This document shows positions 22,876 to 28,928 of a DNA stretch of 31,805 bases, one piece after another. Each line of letters opens with the position of its first letter. The first letter of the stretch is position 1. The notes under the pieces were generated by a model, which saw nothing but the letters and a program-made list of their open reading frames with translations, had not been told where the DNA came from and did no database searches. A program made the position numbers and the translations under genes. Origin of the DNA: a virus; the IMG/VR virus record IMGVR_UViG_3300030117_001122, positions 1-31,805 of that record. One strand, 5' to 3'.

Positions 22876-23096
22876 TAGTTCTCCTTTTTTATTAAATTGA
22901 TTTCAAGATCATCTACATCATCAGGATTTGATATATCCCAAAACAAATCTCCATGAATTAAATTTCCTCTTTGATGTTGAGTAATTATCATTTCAACAAG
23001 ATGTTCTATGTGTTCTCTTTTAGATGTATCTATTTTTCCCTCTAAATCTATTGCATTTTTAGATGGACTTGTTTGTACTCTTACTGTTATTGTCAT
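22875..23096 (-). CDS. Small protein between nuclease and SSB-like genes, unknown
   Basis: A 73-residue protein with an opening strand (TITVRVQTSPSKNAID) and acidic C-terminal half (NPDDVDDLEINL). Good SD (aaggagaaata). Start and stop are fused to the neighbours by one-base overlaps, so it is part of the nuclease/SSB unit. No recognisable motif. Confidence 0.7.
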   Translation of the reverse strand: MTITVRVQTSPSKNAIDLEGKIDTSKREHIEHLVEMIITQHQRGNLIHGDLFWDISNPDDVDDLEINLIKKEN

Positions 23097-23878
23097 TATT
23101 TCTCCTTAGGGTAAGTTGTAATTGATTTGTCTTGTGTTTTTAGTAACTCATTTGAATTCCATTGATGTACTAAACCTAGAAATGTTTTAAAATGTGTTTT
23201 ATTCCATGTTATATCTTTTATTTCTATGTTACCGCCATTTTTTGGTATTCGTATTATTTTCATTGATTTAATTTTTTCACCTGTTTCTTCTTCAAAAGCA
23301 AACTTGTAAGCCATTGGTTGATAAATATAATTATCATAAATAGCTTTACTTGTTTTCCAATCTATTAAAGTTAATTCGTTTGATTTTTTTGTAGTACAGA
23401 TTAAATCTAAAGTACCAGCATAATTATACTTTTTAGAATATATTTTTTTTTCAATATAAATTGGTTTTATACCTATATGCTCATCAAACTTTCTTAATTT
23501 ATCAAACATTGGCTTTATGATATTATCTTTTGGTTCTATGAATGGTTTTCCTAATTTCCATTTTTCATACAACTCATGCAAATCAGAACCAATATCACCA
23601 GCAGTTTCTTTAATTCTATCGTTTTCTAATTTGGCTTCTTTTTTAAATTTTTTTAAATTTAAACTAGATATTTCATTACCTTTTTCTAAATGGGATAATA
23701 CTAATTCTGCATATCTATCCATTGGAGTATCAATCAACCATTTTAGTAAATGAAAACCTTTTGGTAATAAATTTGATAAACCTGTAACACTAGGCACAAT
23801 TTTGCCATTTACTTTATAACAATGACTTTCTTCTTCATACTCTAATGTTGCGTGTTTTAATTTATATTCGTGAAACAT
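23096..23878 (-). CDS. PD-(D/E)XK nuclease (RecB/exonuclease-like)
   Basis: The 260-residue protein carries a complete PD-(D/E)XK core: GSDLHELYEKW with H101, then E143 (YIEKKIYS), D158 (YAGTLDLI), D173-x-K175 (LIDWKTSKA) and Q187 (YIYQPMAY). This is the arrangement of RecB-like and phage exonuclease/Cas4-like nucleases. With the SSB-like neighbour it suggests recombination or end processing. A start at 23884 (two residues longer) is possible, but the SD agagagagga directly abuts it, while it sits six bases before the ATG at 23878; I chose the latter. The gene overlaps the XRE gene slightly. Confidence 0.85.
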   Translation of the reverse strand: MFHEYKLKHATLEYEEESHCYKVNGKIVPSVTGLSNLLPKGFHLLKWLIDTPMDRYAELVLSHLEKGNEISSLNLKKFKKEAKLENDRIKETAGDIGSDLHELYEKWKLGKPFIEPKDNIIKPMFDKLRKFDEHIGIKPIYIEKKIYSKKYNYAGTLDLICTTKKSNELTLIDWKTSKAIYDNYIYQPMAYKFAFEEETGEKIKSMKIIRIPKNGGNIEIKDITWNKTHFKTFLGLVHQWNSNELLKTQDKSITTYPKEK

Positions 23879-24221
23879 ATCCATTCCTCTCTCTCTTTAA
23901 AAATTTATAATTGTTCTCTATAAGTGGTTTTACAAAGTAATCAGTTTCACATTCAAACAATTCGCAAAGCTTTAACTCATTCCATTTTGGACAAGCATTT
24001 GCACCTTTTTCATATTTCTGTATTTGTTGAAATGTAACATTAACTGCTTTTGCAACTCTAGTCTGTGTATATCCTCTCATAAGTCTAATCTTCTTTAGCT
24101 GACAGCCATACACTTTTCTAAAGACTTTTTCATTTTGTTCGTCTGATATTCCGAACTGATTTAGATAAGATGGTATAATACCATTGATCTCTTGTATCTT
24201 ATCTTCATTTTTTATTATCAT
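23862..24221 (-). CDS. XRE-family transcriptional regulator
   Basis: A 119-residue protein with a Cro/cI-type helix-turn-helix at residues 41-95: QLKKIRLMRGYTQTRVAKAV then NVTFQQIQKYEKGANACP. The recognition-helix phrase (TFQQIQKYEKG.N) is characteristic of alphaproteobacterial XRE regulators, a hint for the host. The gene lies in the leftward block, which it might autoregulate through the switch region at 26577-26896. There is no integrase, so it need not mean lysogeny. It overlaps the next gene by up to 17 bases. Confidence 0.87.
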   Translation of the reverse strand: MIIKNEDKIQEINGIIPSYLNQFGISDEQNEKVFRKVYGCQLKKIRLMRGYTQTRVAKAVNVTFQQIQKYEKGANACPKWNELKLCELFECETDYFVKPLIENNYKFLKRERNGYVSRI

Positions 24222-24411
24222 AAAATGACCATTCCTTTTTCTCTCTATCGGTTAATCTATTAAATTGATCTTTCCAACAAGTACGACAGAGTAATGACTC
24301 ATTGAAAAGAGTTTTACCAGAAAACCAAGCTAACTTATCTGCATCATCTTTAAAACATCTTGCACATCTAAAGCTTAGTTTGATAATTTTTGCTGTAGGT
24401 TTAGTCATCAT
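24205..24411 (-). CDS. Small zinc-ribbon protein
   Basis: The 68-residue protein has two CxxC knuckles, C16/C19 (RCARC) and C42/C45 (CRTC), 22 residues apart, the layout of a zinc ribbon. The C-terminus is charged (LTDREKKEW). It may bind nucleic acid or a host protein such as RNA polymerase. Start is at ATGATG with an AAAAGG SD; the ATG overlaps the upstream gene's end and its 3' end overlaps the XRE gene. Confidence 0.75.
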   Translation of the reverse strand: MMTKPTAKIIKLSFRCARCFKDDADKLAWFSGKTLFNESLLCRTCWKDQFNRLTDREKKEWSFYDNKK

Positions 24412-24532
24412 TAAGAGCCTTTTCTAATAAAGAATTAGCATAAAAATTAACTAATTCTTCTTTTGACATTGAATTAGCTTCTTCAATATATTTATTTCTT
24501 AATTCTCTTATTTCATCTGCATCTTCAAACAT
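24401..24532 (-). CDS. 43-residue acidic helical micro-protein
   Basis: ATG at 24532 with a good SD (gattaggagagtt) opens MFEDADEIRELRNKY..., and the frame ends at TAA (24401-24403), overlapping the zinc-ribbon start by 11 bases. It fills an otherwise empty 130-base gap. One acidic helix is expected; the function is unknown. Confidence 0.65.
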   Translation of the reverse strand: MFEDADEIRELRNKYIEEANSMSKEELVNFYANSLLEKALNDD

Positions 24533-24539
24533 AACTCTC

Positions 24540-24848
24540 CTAATCTAATATCGAATGTCCACGATTTTTAAGACATTCTCTATTTATTTTTTTTGATTTT
24601 AATTCATCAGCTTTGACAAAGCCAACAGTTCCTAATTCTACATATTTAGCAAAAGCAAACCTTGTGTAATCAAACACTAAATTTACATTTTCTTTTACCA
24701 ATTCTTCACATAGAATTTGATCGTTTGTTAAATCTTCTGCTCTTGAATAGTCAAAAGTACCTGAACGACCTTTAGTATCAACAACCATTTTAGGAACACA
24801 AGCTTGTAAAAGACATACAAGTAGGGCTAAAAAAAGTATCTTTTTCAT
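24540..24848 (-). CDS. Predicted lipoprotein
   Basis: The 102-residue precursor has a textbook lipoprotein signal: basic MKK, hydrophobic ILFLALLVC and lipobox LLQAC with the acylated cysteine at C17. The mature part starts VPKMVVDTKGRSGTFDYSRA and ends ECLKNRGHSILD. There is no Asp at +2 (it is Val), so outer-membrane sorting is expected. Expression from the early block, away from lysis genes, suggests modification of the host surface, such as superinfection exclusion; a spanin role is less likely. Its leader shares 14 bases (TAGAGAGAGGATAT) with that of the gene at 26897. Confidence 0.8.
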   Translation of the reverse strand: MKKILFLALLVCLLQACVPKMVVDTKGRSGTFDYSRAEDLTNDQILCEELVKENVNLVFDYTRFAFAKYVELGTVGFVKADELKSKKINRECLKNRGHSILD

Positions 24849-24872
24849 ATCTATATATCCTCTCTCTACAGA

Positions 24873-25148
24873 CTAATTGGGTGATACTTTATCTGATGTA
24901 TCTTCCAAGCCATCTGCTTTTTTCTTTCCTGTAGCTTTTTCAGTTTTTCTGACAAAGTTTTTTCTTGCAAAATTGCTTTGTCGTACTTTGCTTGAAGCTT
25001 TGGGAGTGCCTTTTGCATTAGCTTTCTCCTTTTTTATTATTGTTACTACTTCATCTAAAGTAGTATTTGGGTGAAATATTATACCCAAATTTTTCTTAAT
25101 ATCTTCCATCAAATCATAAGATGGTGTTTTAAATATTAATTTATTCAT
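24873..25148 (-). CDS. Basic protein of unknown function
   Basis: A 91-residue protein: an N-terminal ordered part (NKLIFKTPSYDLMEDIKKNL) and a Lys-rich, low-complexity C-terminus (KKEKANAKGTPKASSKVRQS...). An upstream ATG at 25160 would add four residues but lies inside the preceding gene and has no SD; the ATG at 25148 has GGGG eleven to eight bases before it. It could bind DNA. Unrecognised. Confidence 0.65.
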   Translation of the reverse strand: MNKLIFKTPSYDLMEDIKKNLGIIFHPNTTLDEVVTIIKKEKANAKGTPKASSKVRQSNFARKNFVRKTEKATGKKKADGLEDTSDKVSPN

Positions 25149-25150
25149 AA

Positions 25151-25384
25151 TCAACCCCATAATTTAAAGTGTTCGTGAACAAGTTTTTTTTCATTTAATC
25201 TCCATTCTTTTTTGTATCTTCGATTTTTCCACCCCTCTAAAAGATCAATAGTCGCAAAATAGTTTCTGCCTTTTGGCAAAGTACCATTATTAATTTGTGT
25301 TAAAAAACATTGAAGTCTTACTTTTCCTGTTCTTTTATAAAGGGTGTCGTAATAATAAATTGCAGAATCAACTTTATCGGTCAT
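25151..25384 (-). CDS. Small basic protein of unknown function
   Basis: A 77-residue protein rich in Tyr, Lys and Arg (VDSAIYYYDTLYKRTGKVRL, ATIDLLEGWKNRRYKKEW). It starts within the stop of the previous gene (four-base overlap), so it is probably translationally coupled. It may be a small host-takeover factor. No motif known to me. Confidence 0.65.
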   Translation of the reverse strand: MTDKVDSAIYYYDTLYKRTGKVRLQCFLTQINNGTLPKGRNYFATIDLLEGWKNRRYKKEWRLNEKKLVHEHFKLWG

Positions 25385-25764
25385 TTTTGATTTCCAATTA
25401 TATTGTTTTCTTTAACTACTATTTGACCTGTACTTCTGTCTTTAGGATAGTAGCCATCTTGATTTATATTGTTTTGCCATCTTGATAATCTCTCAAACAA
25501 TACTTCATCAAAATTTTGCCAAGTAAAGTAATTGGTAGGTAGTAGTTCTCTATCTACATTAAGTTCAATAGGCTTTGCACCTAAACCTGAAACAATTACT
25601 CCATATTTTCTTTTTGGATTATTCAAATCTGTAACTTGATATTTTACTGTTACAAAATATTCTTTTGAATAATATTTGTTTGGTCTTTTATCTCCAATGC
25701 TTGTGACCTTTATTAAATAGTTACCTGATTTAAGTTCAGATAATCTTTCGTTTGTATTATACAT
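25381..25764 (-). CDS. Protein of unknown function, beta-rich
   Basis: The 127-residue protein alternates strands (SGNYLIKVTSIGDKRPNKYY, EYFVTVKYQVTDL) in a way that would suit an OB or beta-barrel fold, and precedes DNA-metabolism genes. It might be a nucleic-acid-binding protein, but that is only a shape argument. It has a strong SD (aaaggagagagcaa). Confidence 0.65.
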   Translation of the reverse strand: MYNTNERLSELKSGNYLIKVTSIGDKRPNKYYSKEYFVTVKYQVTDLNNPKRKYGVIVSGLGAKPIELNVDRELLPTNYFTWQNFDEVLFERLSRWQNNINQDGYYPKDRSTGQIVVKENNIIGNQK

Positions 25765-25776
25765 TTGCTCTCTCCT

Positions 25777-26121
25777 TTAATCTGCTCTTGATGTCATGTA
25801 AGCTTTGAATCCAGCATCTCTAAAAACTTTTGCATAAGCTTTAGCACCTTCTTCCTTACAATCCATTGATTGACCATGATGATCTGCTGGATTACCTAAG
25901 TACAATCCTTTTGGATAGTGTTTTCTAAAACCAAGTTCTCTAAGTTCCATTCCAACTTTTGAGTTTGATCTTACATCAAAAATTACTACTCCAGCAAATC
26001 CACAATACATTGGCTCACCATATTTATTGCCACCTGTATTTTTATTCCAATCTTCTAAAAATTCTTTCAATGCTTTTTTAGAAGCTTCTATACCTTTTTC
26101 GTGTAGTGATATTATATTCAT
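25777..26121 (-). CDS. Conserved-looking phage protein of unknown function
   Basis: A 114-residue alpha/beta protein with YCGFAGVVIFDVRSNSK (residues about 39-55), a KHYPKGLYLGNPADHHGQS segment, and an AFKAYMTSRAD ending. The order 'GFA.V...vr......L...G..k......G......g......A.v....G......SR.D' matches unnamed small proteins carried by diverse phages. The function is not known. Strong SD (aaaggagagagcata). Confidence 0.72.
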   Translation of the reverse strand: MNIISLHEKGIEASKKALKEFLEDWNKNTGGNKYGEPMYCGFAGVVIFDVRSNSKVGMELRELGFRKHYPKGLYLGNPADHHGQSMDCKEEGAKAYAKVFRDAGFKAYMTSRAD

Positions 26122-26576
26122 TATGCTCTCTCCTTTGTGTAAAATAAATGTTTATCTTCTACTTTGTCCTCAAACAAATTAAACAAAGTTTGCCCACCAT
26201 GATTTTTGTAAGAAATAAAAAAATCATTATTATAAAAGTCTAAAGGAACAACTTTATCTTTTAACATTATTGATATTGTTTCAGGATAAAAACCATGAAT
26301 AAAATTGTAATCATGTTTGTCATAGTTTCTTTTTCTTGAAACAACTTTAACACCCAAAGCTTTTAAAGATTTAATTTTTAAAGTTAATAATTTTTCTTTT
26401 TTTAACTTTAATTTAAGTTGCTTTAGTTTTTCTTGATTAAAGATTTCTGACTCAATAGCTTTTGAAACTTTATTAAGCATCTCACCTTTTAAGTTCAGAT
26501 CGTTATTGTTATCTATAAAAGAATTTAGATTAGTAATTTTATTTTCTACTTCTTTTATTTCATTATATGTTTTCAT
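26121..26576 (-). CDS. First leftward gene, coiled-coil protein of unknown function
   Basis: The 151-residue product begins KTYNEIKEVENKITNLNSF, has a Lys/Leu-rich helix at about residues 45-75, and a C-terminal mixed part (HDYNFIHGFYPETISIML). A longer frame opens at 26636 but has no SD, while the ATG at 26576 has an ideal one (aaaggagagaaat), so I start there. As the promoter-proximal gene it is likely an immediate-early factor. Confidence 0.7.
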   Translation of the reverse strand: MKTYNEIKEVENKITNLNSFIDNNNDLNLKGEMLNKVSKAIESEIFNQEKLKQLKLKLKKEKLLTLKIKSLKALGVKVVSRKRNYDKHDYNFIHGFYPETISIMLKDKVVPLDFYNNDFFISYKNHGGQTLFNLFEDKVEDKHLFYTKERA

Positions 26577-26625
26577 ATTTCTCTCCTTTAGGTTAATTGT
26601 TTTTTTTATATTTAACATATATCGT

Positions 26626-26655
26626 ATTATGTTCATATTTTGAGTTGTATTACAA
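26626..26655 (-). promoter_or_regulatory. Candidate leftward promoter, gene-proximal
   Basis: Read leftward, TTGTAA (26655-26650) and CATAAT (26631-26626) are 18 bases apart, with four and five matches to consensus. The -35 overlaps the TTGTATTACAA palindrome, so a repressor bound there would block it. It would give a short leader of about 40 bases before the first leftward gene. Confidence 0.4.
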
Positions 26656-26721
26656 GCCCTTATTTTATGGCTTAAAACCTAGCTTTTTTAACATCTTATA
26701 CAACTATAGCTATTAATTTGC

Positions 26722-26750
26722 ATCATAAAAGCAAATCAGTTACAAATCAA
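26722..26750 (-). promoter_or_regulatory. Candidate leftward promoter, distal
   Basis: Read leftward, TTGATT (26750-26745) and TATGAT (26727-26722) are 17 bases apart, the optimal spacing, with four and five consensus matches. The resulting leader would be about 140 bases. It and the proximal site may both be used, or one may be chance in AT-rich DNA. Confidence 0.4.
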
Positions 26751-26752
26751 AA

Positions 26753-26831
26753 TAAGATATGAAAAAATTTATTATTTATGTTAAGAGAGATTATTGCTCC
26801 CAAGCAATATAAGTATTAAATTCATATCTTA
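26753..26831. repeat. Long inverted repeat enclosing a hairpin
   Basis: TAAGATATGAA (26753-26763) is the exact reverse complement of TTCATATCTTA (26821-26831). The 57 bases between contain a seven-base-pair stem TATTGCT/AGCAATA with loop CCCA (26792-26798 with 26803-26809). Such nested symmetry suits a pair of operator sites or an origin element recognised by the initiator encoded about 600 bases downstream. Confidence 0.55.
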
Positions 26832-26845
26832 CTTAGGTTAATTAA

Positions 26846-26888
26846 GGTAGCGGACTACTCTCTCTGTCCGCTATCTTTTAGAGAGAGG
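26846..26888 (+). promoter_or_regulatory. Leader hairpin whose loop matches the downstream SD (possible pseudoknot switch)
   Basis: GG-TAGCGGAC (26846-26855) pairs with GTCCGCTA-TC (26866-26875), ten pairs including one G-T. The loop contains CTCTCTCT (26858-26865), the exact complement of AGAGAGAG (26880-26887), which is the SD of the ATG at 26897. Pairing of both would form an H-type pseudoknot hiding the SD. The T-rich TCTTTTA after the stem also makes it a possible weak attenuator. Confidence 0.55.
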
Positions 26889-26896
26889 ATATAGAA

Positions 26897-27196
26897 ATGA
26901 AACAATTAGAGTTGGAGTACCCAGCACATAATTATACTGAAACAAGCAAGTCAGCATACAACAAACAAAAGCCAAAATTAAAAACTAAAAGAGAAAAGGT
27001 TTTGGAATTTGTAAAATCGCAATCATCAACTAATTATCAAATCGCAGATGAATTAGAGATGCCATTATCTAGTGTATGTGCTAGAGTTCGAGAGTTACAA
27101 CTTTTAGAACTTATTGAAGATAGTGGACATAGACGAGAAACACCTTATGGAAAAACAGCGATAGTATGGCAAACAAAAAAGAACGAGAATACATGA
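26897..27196 (+). CDS. Winged-helix DNA-binding regulator
   Basis: The 99-residue protein has a basic N-terminal arm (residues 1-32) and a winged helix at about 33-95: KREKVLEFVKSQSSTNYQIADELEMP, then SSVCARVRELQLLELIED, and a wing YGKTAIVWQ. Small phage proteins of this plan regulate early genes. As first gene of the rightward block, behind a structured leader, it may control the switch between blocks or its own RNA. Its end overlaps the next gene. Confidence 0.82.
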   Translation: MKQLELEYPAHNYTETSKSAYNKQKPKLKTKREKVLEFVKSQSSTNYQIADELEMPLSSVCARVRELQLLELIEDSGHRRETPYGKTAIVWQTKKNENT

Positions 27197-27435
27197 GTAA
27201 GGTTGCAAGTCTTGGCTGTTGGATTTGTGAAGCACCAGCTAATGTTCATCACATCAGACCAAAAGGTTTAGGTATGGGTATAAGATCATCTCATTATGAT
27301 ACAATTCCATTGTGTCACTTTCATCATCAAGGTCAGGGTGGGATACATCATAATAAAAAAATCTTTGAAGAAAAATATGGTACTGAATTAGAAATATTAG
27401 CCAAAGTAAAAGAGAGGATAAAAAATGAGTCGTAA
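27166..27435 (+). CDS. HNH-type nuclease, Ref-like
   Basis: An 89-residue protein with C18xxC21 (LGCWICEA), H28-H29 (VHHIRPKG), C50xxH53-H54 (IPLCHFHH) and GIHH ending at residue 62. This is the pattern of P1 Ref/RecA-dependent nuclease-type HNH proteins. In P1, Ref cuts at RecA-made displacement loops. Relatives usually have MxxxExxxMxxVAxLGC at the start, which the ATG at 27166 supplies; a shorter start at 27193 (MSKVASL) gives a four-base overlap instead of 31. Confidence 0.8.
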   Translation: MANKKEREYMSKVASLGCWICEAPANVHHIRPKGLGMGIRSSHYDTIPLCHFHHQGQGGIHHNKKIFEEKYGTELEILAKVKERIKNES

Positions 27436-27997
27436 ATCAGGTTATTTTATTTGTTACAGAAATATATGGCAACACCCTGTATTCAAAAATTTATTACAAG
27501 CTAGTTGCTGGATTTATATGATTAGTTCTGCAAGTCATCAGGATAAAGATTTAACATTTTTAGATAATAAAATTTTTGTTCGTAGAGGAGAAATGATTAT
27601 GCCATTAAGAGTTACAGCTAAAAGATTTAAAATGACATATTCTGAAATGAGAACTTTTATACTAAGGCTAGTACGCAGAAAAATGATAACCACAAGGGTC
27701 GCCCACTTGCAACCCACAGCCGATCACAAGAATAGAAAAGTTACTCTCATTAACATTATAAATTACGACAAATTTCAATATGTTGATAAACAGAAATCAC
27801 ATACAGATCACACTTCGCAAGATATACTAAATAACAATCTAATTGAACATACTAAATTAGGGTCTAGCAAAGATAACATTGTTAATAGTGAATATAAAAT
27901 CGTGTCCGAGTGGGGTCAGTATAATATAATTATGAAAGATGGCAAAAAATACAAAAAGCACAAATGGAAGAATGAGCCAATAACAGAATATTTATAA
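27425..27997 (+). CDS. Putative replication initiator (lambda O-like winged-helix protein)
   Basis: The 190-residue protein opens SGYFICYRNIWQHPVFKNLL, matching the N-terminal domain of many phage replication proteins (a 'G...l.R.i..hp.f....' winged helix), continuing GEMIMPLRVTAKRFKMT, with basic helix RTFILRLVRRKMI near 79-91. The C-terminus (residues 115-190) is polar and probably recruits host replication proteins. No helicase or primase gene exists in the window, so it should load host DnaB. The switch region with inverted repeats is the likely origin. Confidence 0.68.
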   Translation: MSRKSGYFICYRNIWQHPVFKNLLQASCWIYMISSASHQDKDLTFLDNKIFVRRGEMIMPLRVTAKRFKMTYSEMRTFILRLVRRKMITTRVAHLQPTADHKNRKVTLINIINYDKFQYVDKQKSHTDHTSQDILNNNLIEHTKLGSSKDNIVNSEYKIVSEWGQYNIIMKDGKKYKKHKWKNEPITEYL

Positions 27998-28128
27998 TGA
28001 AAATACTGCGATTATTTAAGTATGTTAGAAAAAGATTGATTAAACTTTCACTTGAAAATAAAATGCTAAAAGTTCAGCTTGAATATTATAGGGCTGTTGT
28101 AGAATCTATAGAAAAACGAAAGCATTAA
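27997..28128 (+). CDS. 43-residue basic coiled-coil micro-protein
   Basis: A frame starting in the preceding stop (TAATG): KILRLFKYVRKRLIKLSLEN, then KMLKVQLEYYRAVVESIEK. It is one amphipathic basic helix. The next ATG follows its TAA with no gap, so it belongs to a coupled series. Possibly a partner of the initiator; unknown. Confidence 0.6.
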   Translation: MKILRLFKYVRKRLIKLSLENKMLKVQLEYYRAVVESIEKRKH

Positions 28129-28407
28129 ATGGTCAGAAAAAAGTCAAAATACAGACATATTTCAATAGGTAAGAAAAAATATTATTTCTACAAAATTGTT
28201 TGGTACGATATTTTAGCAGATGGTTCTCATGCTACTGCAACTGAATTTGATAATATGAAACCAGCTTTGATGACTACAATGGGTTATATTTACAAAAAAA
28301 ATAAAAAATGCGTCTGGTCATTTGCTAGTTATGATGAAGAAACCTTTAGTGATCGAAATGTCTTTCCTATTGGTTGCATAAAAGAGTTAAAAAAGATAGA
28401 GATATAG
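28129..28407 (+). CDS. Conserved-looking phage protein of unknown function
   Basis: A 92-residue alpha/beta protein: KKKYYFYKIVWYDILADGSH at about residues 15-34, EFDNMKPALMTTMGYIYKK, and an ending with FPIGCIKELKKIEI. The 'Y.I.W.Di......s' and 'd....iP.g.i..i..l' patterns are seen in small proteins of many phages and bacteria, of unknown function. It abuts the previous stop without a gap. Confidence 0.7.
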   Translation: MVRKKSKYRHISIGKKKYYFYKIVWYDILADGSHATATEFDNMKPALMTTMGYIYKKNKKCVWSFASYDEETFSDRNVFPIGCIKELKKIEI

Positions 28408-28411
28408 CAAT

Positions 28412-28798
28412 ATGAAATCCGACATAAACAAGGCAGAAAAGAAGAAACAATTAGGCAGACCACATAAAGCTATTGATGAAAAAATATTAGCAAATTTAAG
28501 CCAGATTGGCTGTACTCAGGAAGAAATAGGAAGCATTGTAGGAATATCTGCTAGAACTTTACAAAGAAGATTTGCCGATTTATTAGAAGTTAATAAAAAC
28601 AAAGGTAAAGCTAGTTTAAGAAAAAGAATGTACGAAAAAGCTATGAAAGGTAACGATAAGCTTTTGATCTGGTTAAGTAAGCAATACCTGAATATGTCTG
28701 ATCGAATACACAACACCAACACTACAGAACCTTTACCATTAATTATTGAAGCTAAAGCTGAAGAAGTAAAAGATTTAAATGGCAAAAAAAAAGGGTAA
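28412..28798 (+). CDS. Putative terminase small subunit (HTH protein)
   Basis: The 128-residue protein begins with a basic segment including LGRPHKAIDEK, then a helix-turn-helix (CTQEEIGSIVGISARTLQRRF, residues 34-54), a basic helix (KGKASLRKRMYEKAMKGNDK) and LIWLSKQYLNMSD. This order is typical of TerS-like proteins of marine phages; TerS binds the pac/cos DNA and hands it to TerL. Seven small genes separate it from terL, an unusual distance, so a regulatory role is an alternative. Confidence 0.72.
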   Translation: MKSDINKAEKKKQLGRPHKAIDEKILANLSQIGCTQEEIGSIVGISARTLQRRFADLLEVNKNKGKASLRKRMYEKAMKGNDKLLIWLSKQYLNMSDRIHNTNTTEPLPLIIEAKAEEVKDLNGKKKG

Positions 28799-28928
28799 TC
28801 TTTATGGTAAAGTCATAGAATATACTCGTACAGAGAATGGCACATCTATTGGCAGACGACCCAAGTTTAGTTCAATGAATCGCAATAAACGCAGATCGTA
28901 TAAAAAATATCGAGGACAAGGTAAATGA
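28779..28928 (+). CDS. 49-residue basic protein
   Basis: It starts within the preceding gene (20-base overlap) with AKKKGNLYGKVIEYTRTENG and ends SMNRNKRRSYKKYRGQGK. A 'RRPKFSSMNRNKRRSYKKYRGQG' type tail recurs in marine phages by memory. It ends in an ATGA overlap with the next gene. It may bind nucleic acid. Confidence 0.62.
   Translation: MAKKKGNLYGKVIEYTRTENGTSIGRRPKFSSMNRNKRRSYKKYRGQGK

Larger units (their letters stand above)
26577..26896. promoter_or_regulatory. Divergent switch region between the two transcription blocks
   Basis: This roughly 320-base gap is the only long non-coding stretch. It separates the leftward block (starting 26576) from the rightward block (starting 26897). 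It is AT-rich and contains several palindromes: TTGTATTACAA (26645-26655), ATAGCTAT (26706-26713), an 11-base inverted repeat TAAGATATGAA/TTCATATCTTA (26753-26763 and 26821-26831), a hairpin (26792-26809), and a structured leader next to the rightward gene. It probably holds promoters, operators for the XRE or winged-helix regulator, and possibly a replication origin. Confidence 0.7.

Noticed and set aside
23862-24221. XRE regulator as proof of a temperate lifestyle
   Set aside because: No integrase, excisionase, partition genes or attachment site are visible; lytic phages also carry XRE-type regulators.
26577-26636. Upstream 20-residue extension of the first leftward gene
   Set aside because: The ATG at 26636 lacks an SD, while the one at 26576 has an ideal SD; the stretch is better read as leader.
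26718-26746. TTGCAT - 17 bases - TACAAA as a rightward promoter in the switch region
   Set aside because: Only three and four consensus matches in very AT-rich DNA, and it would give a leader of about 150 bases; not distinguishable from chance.
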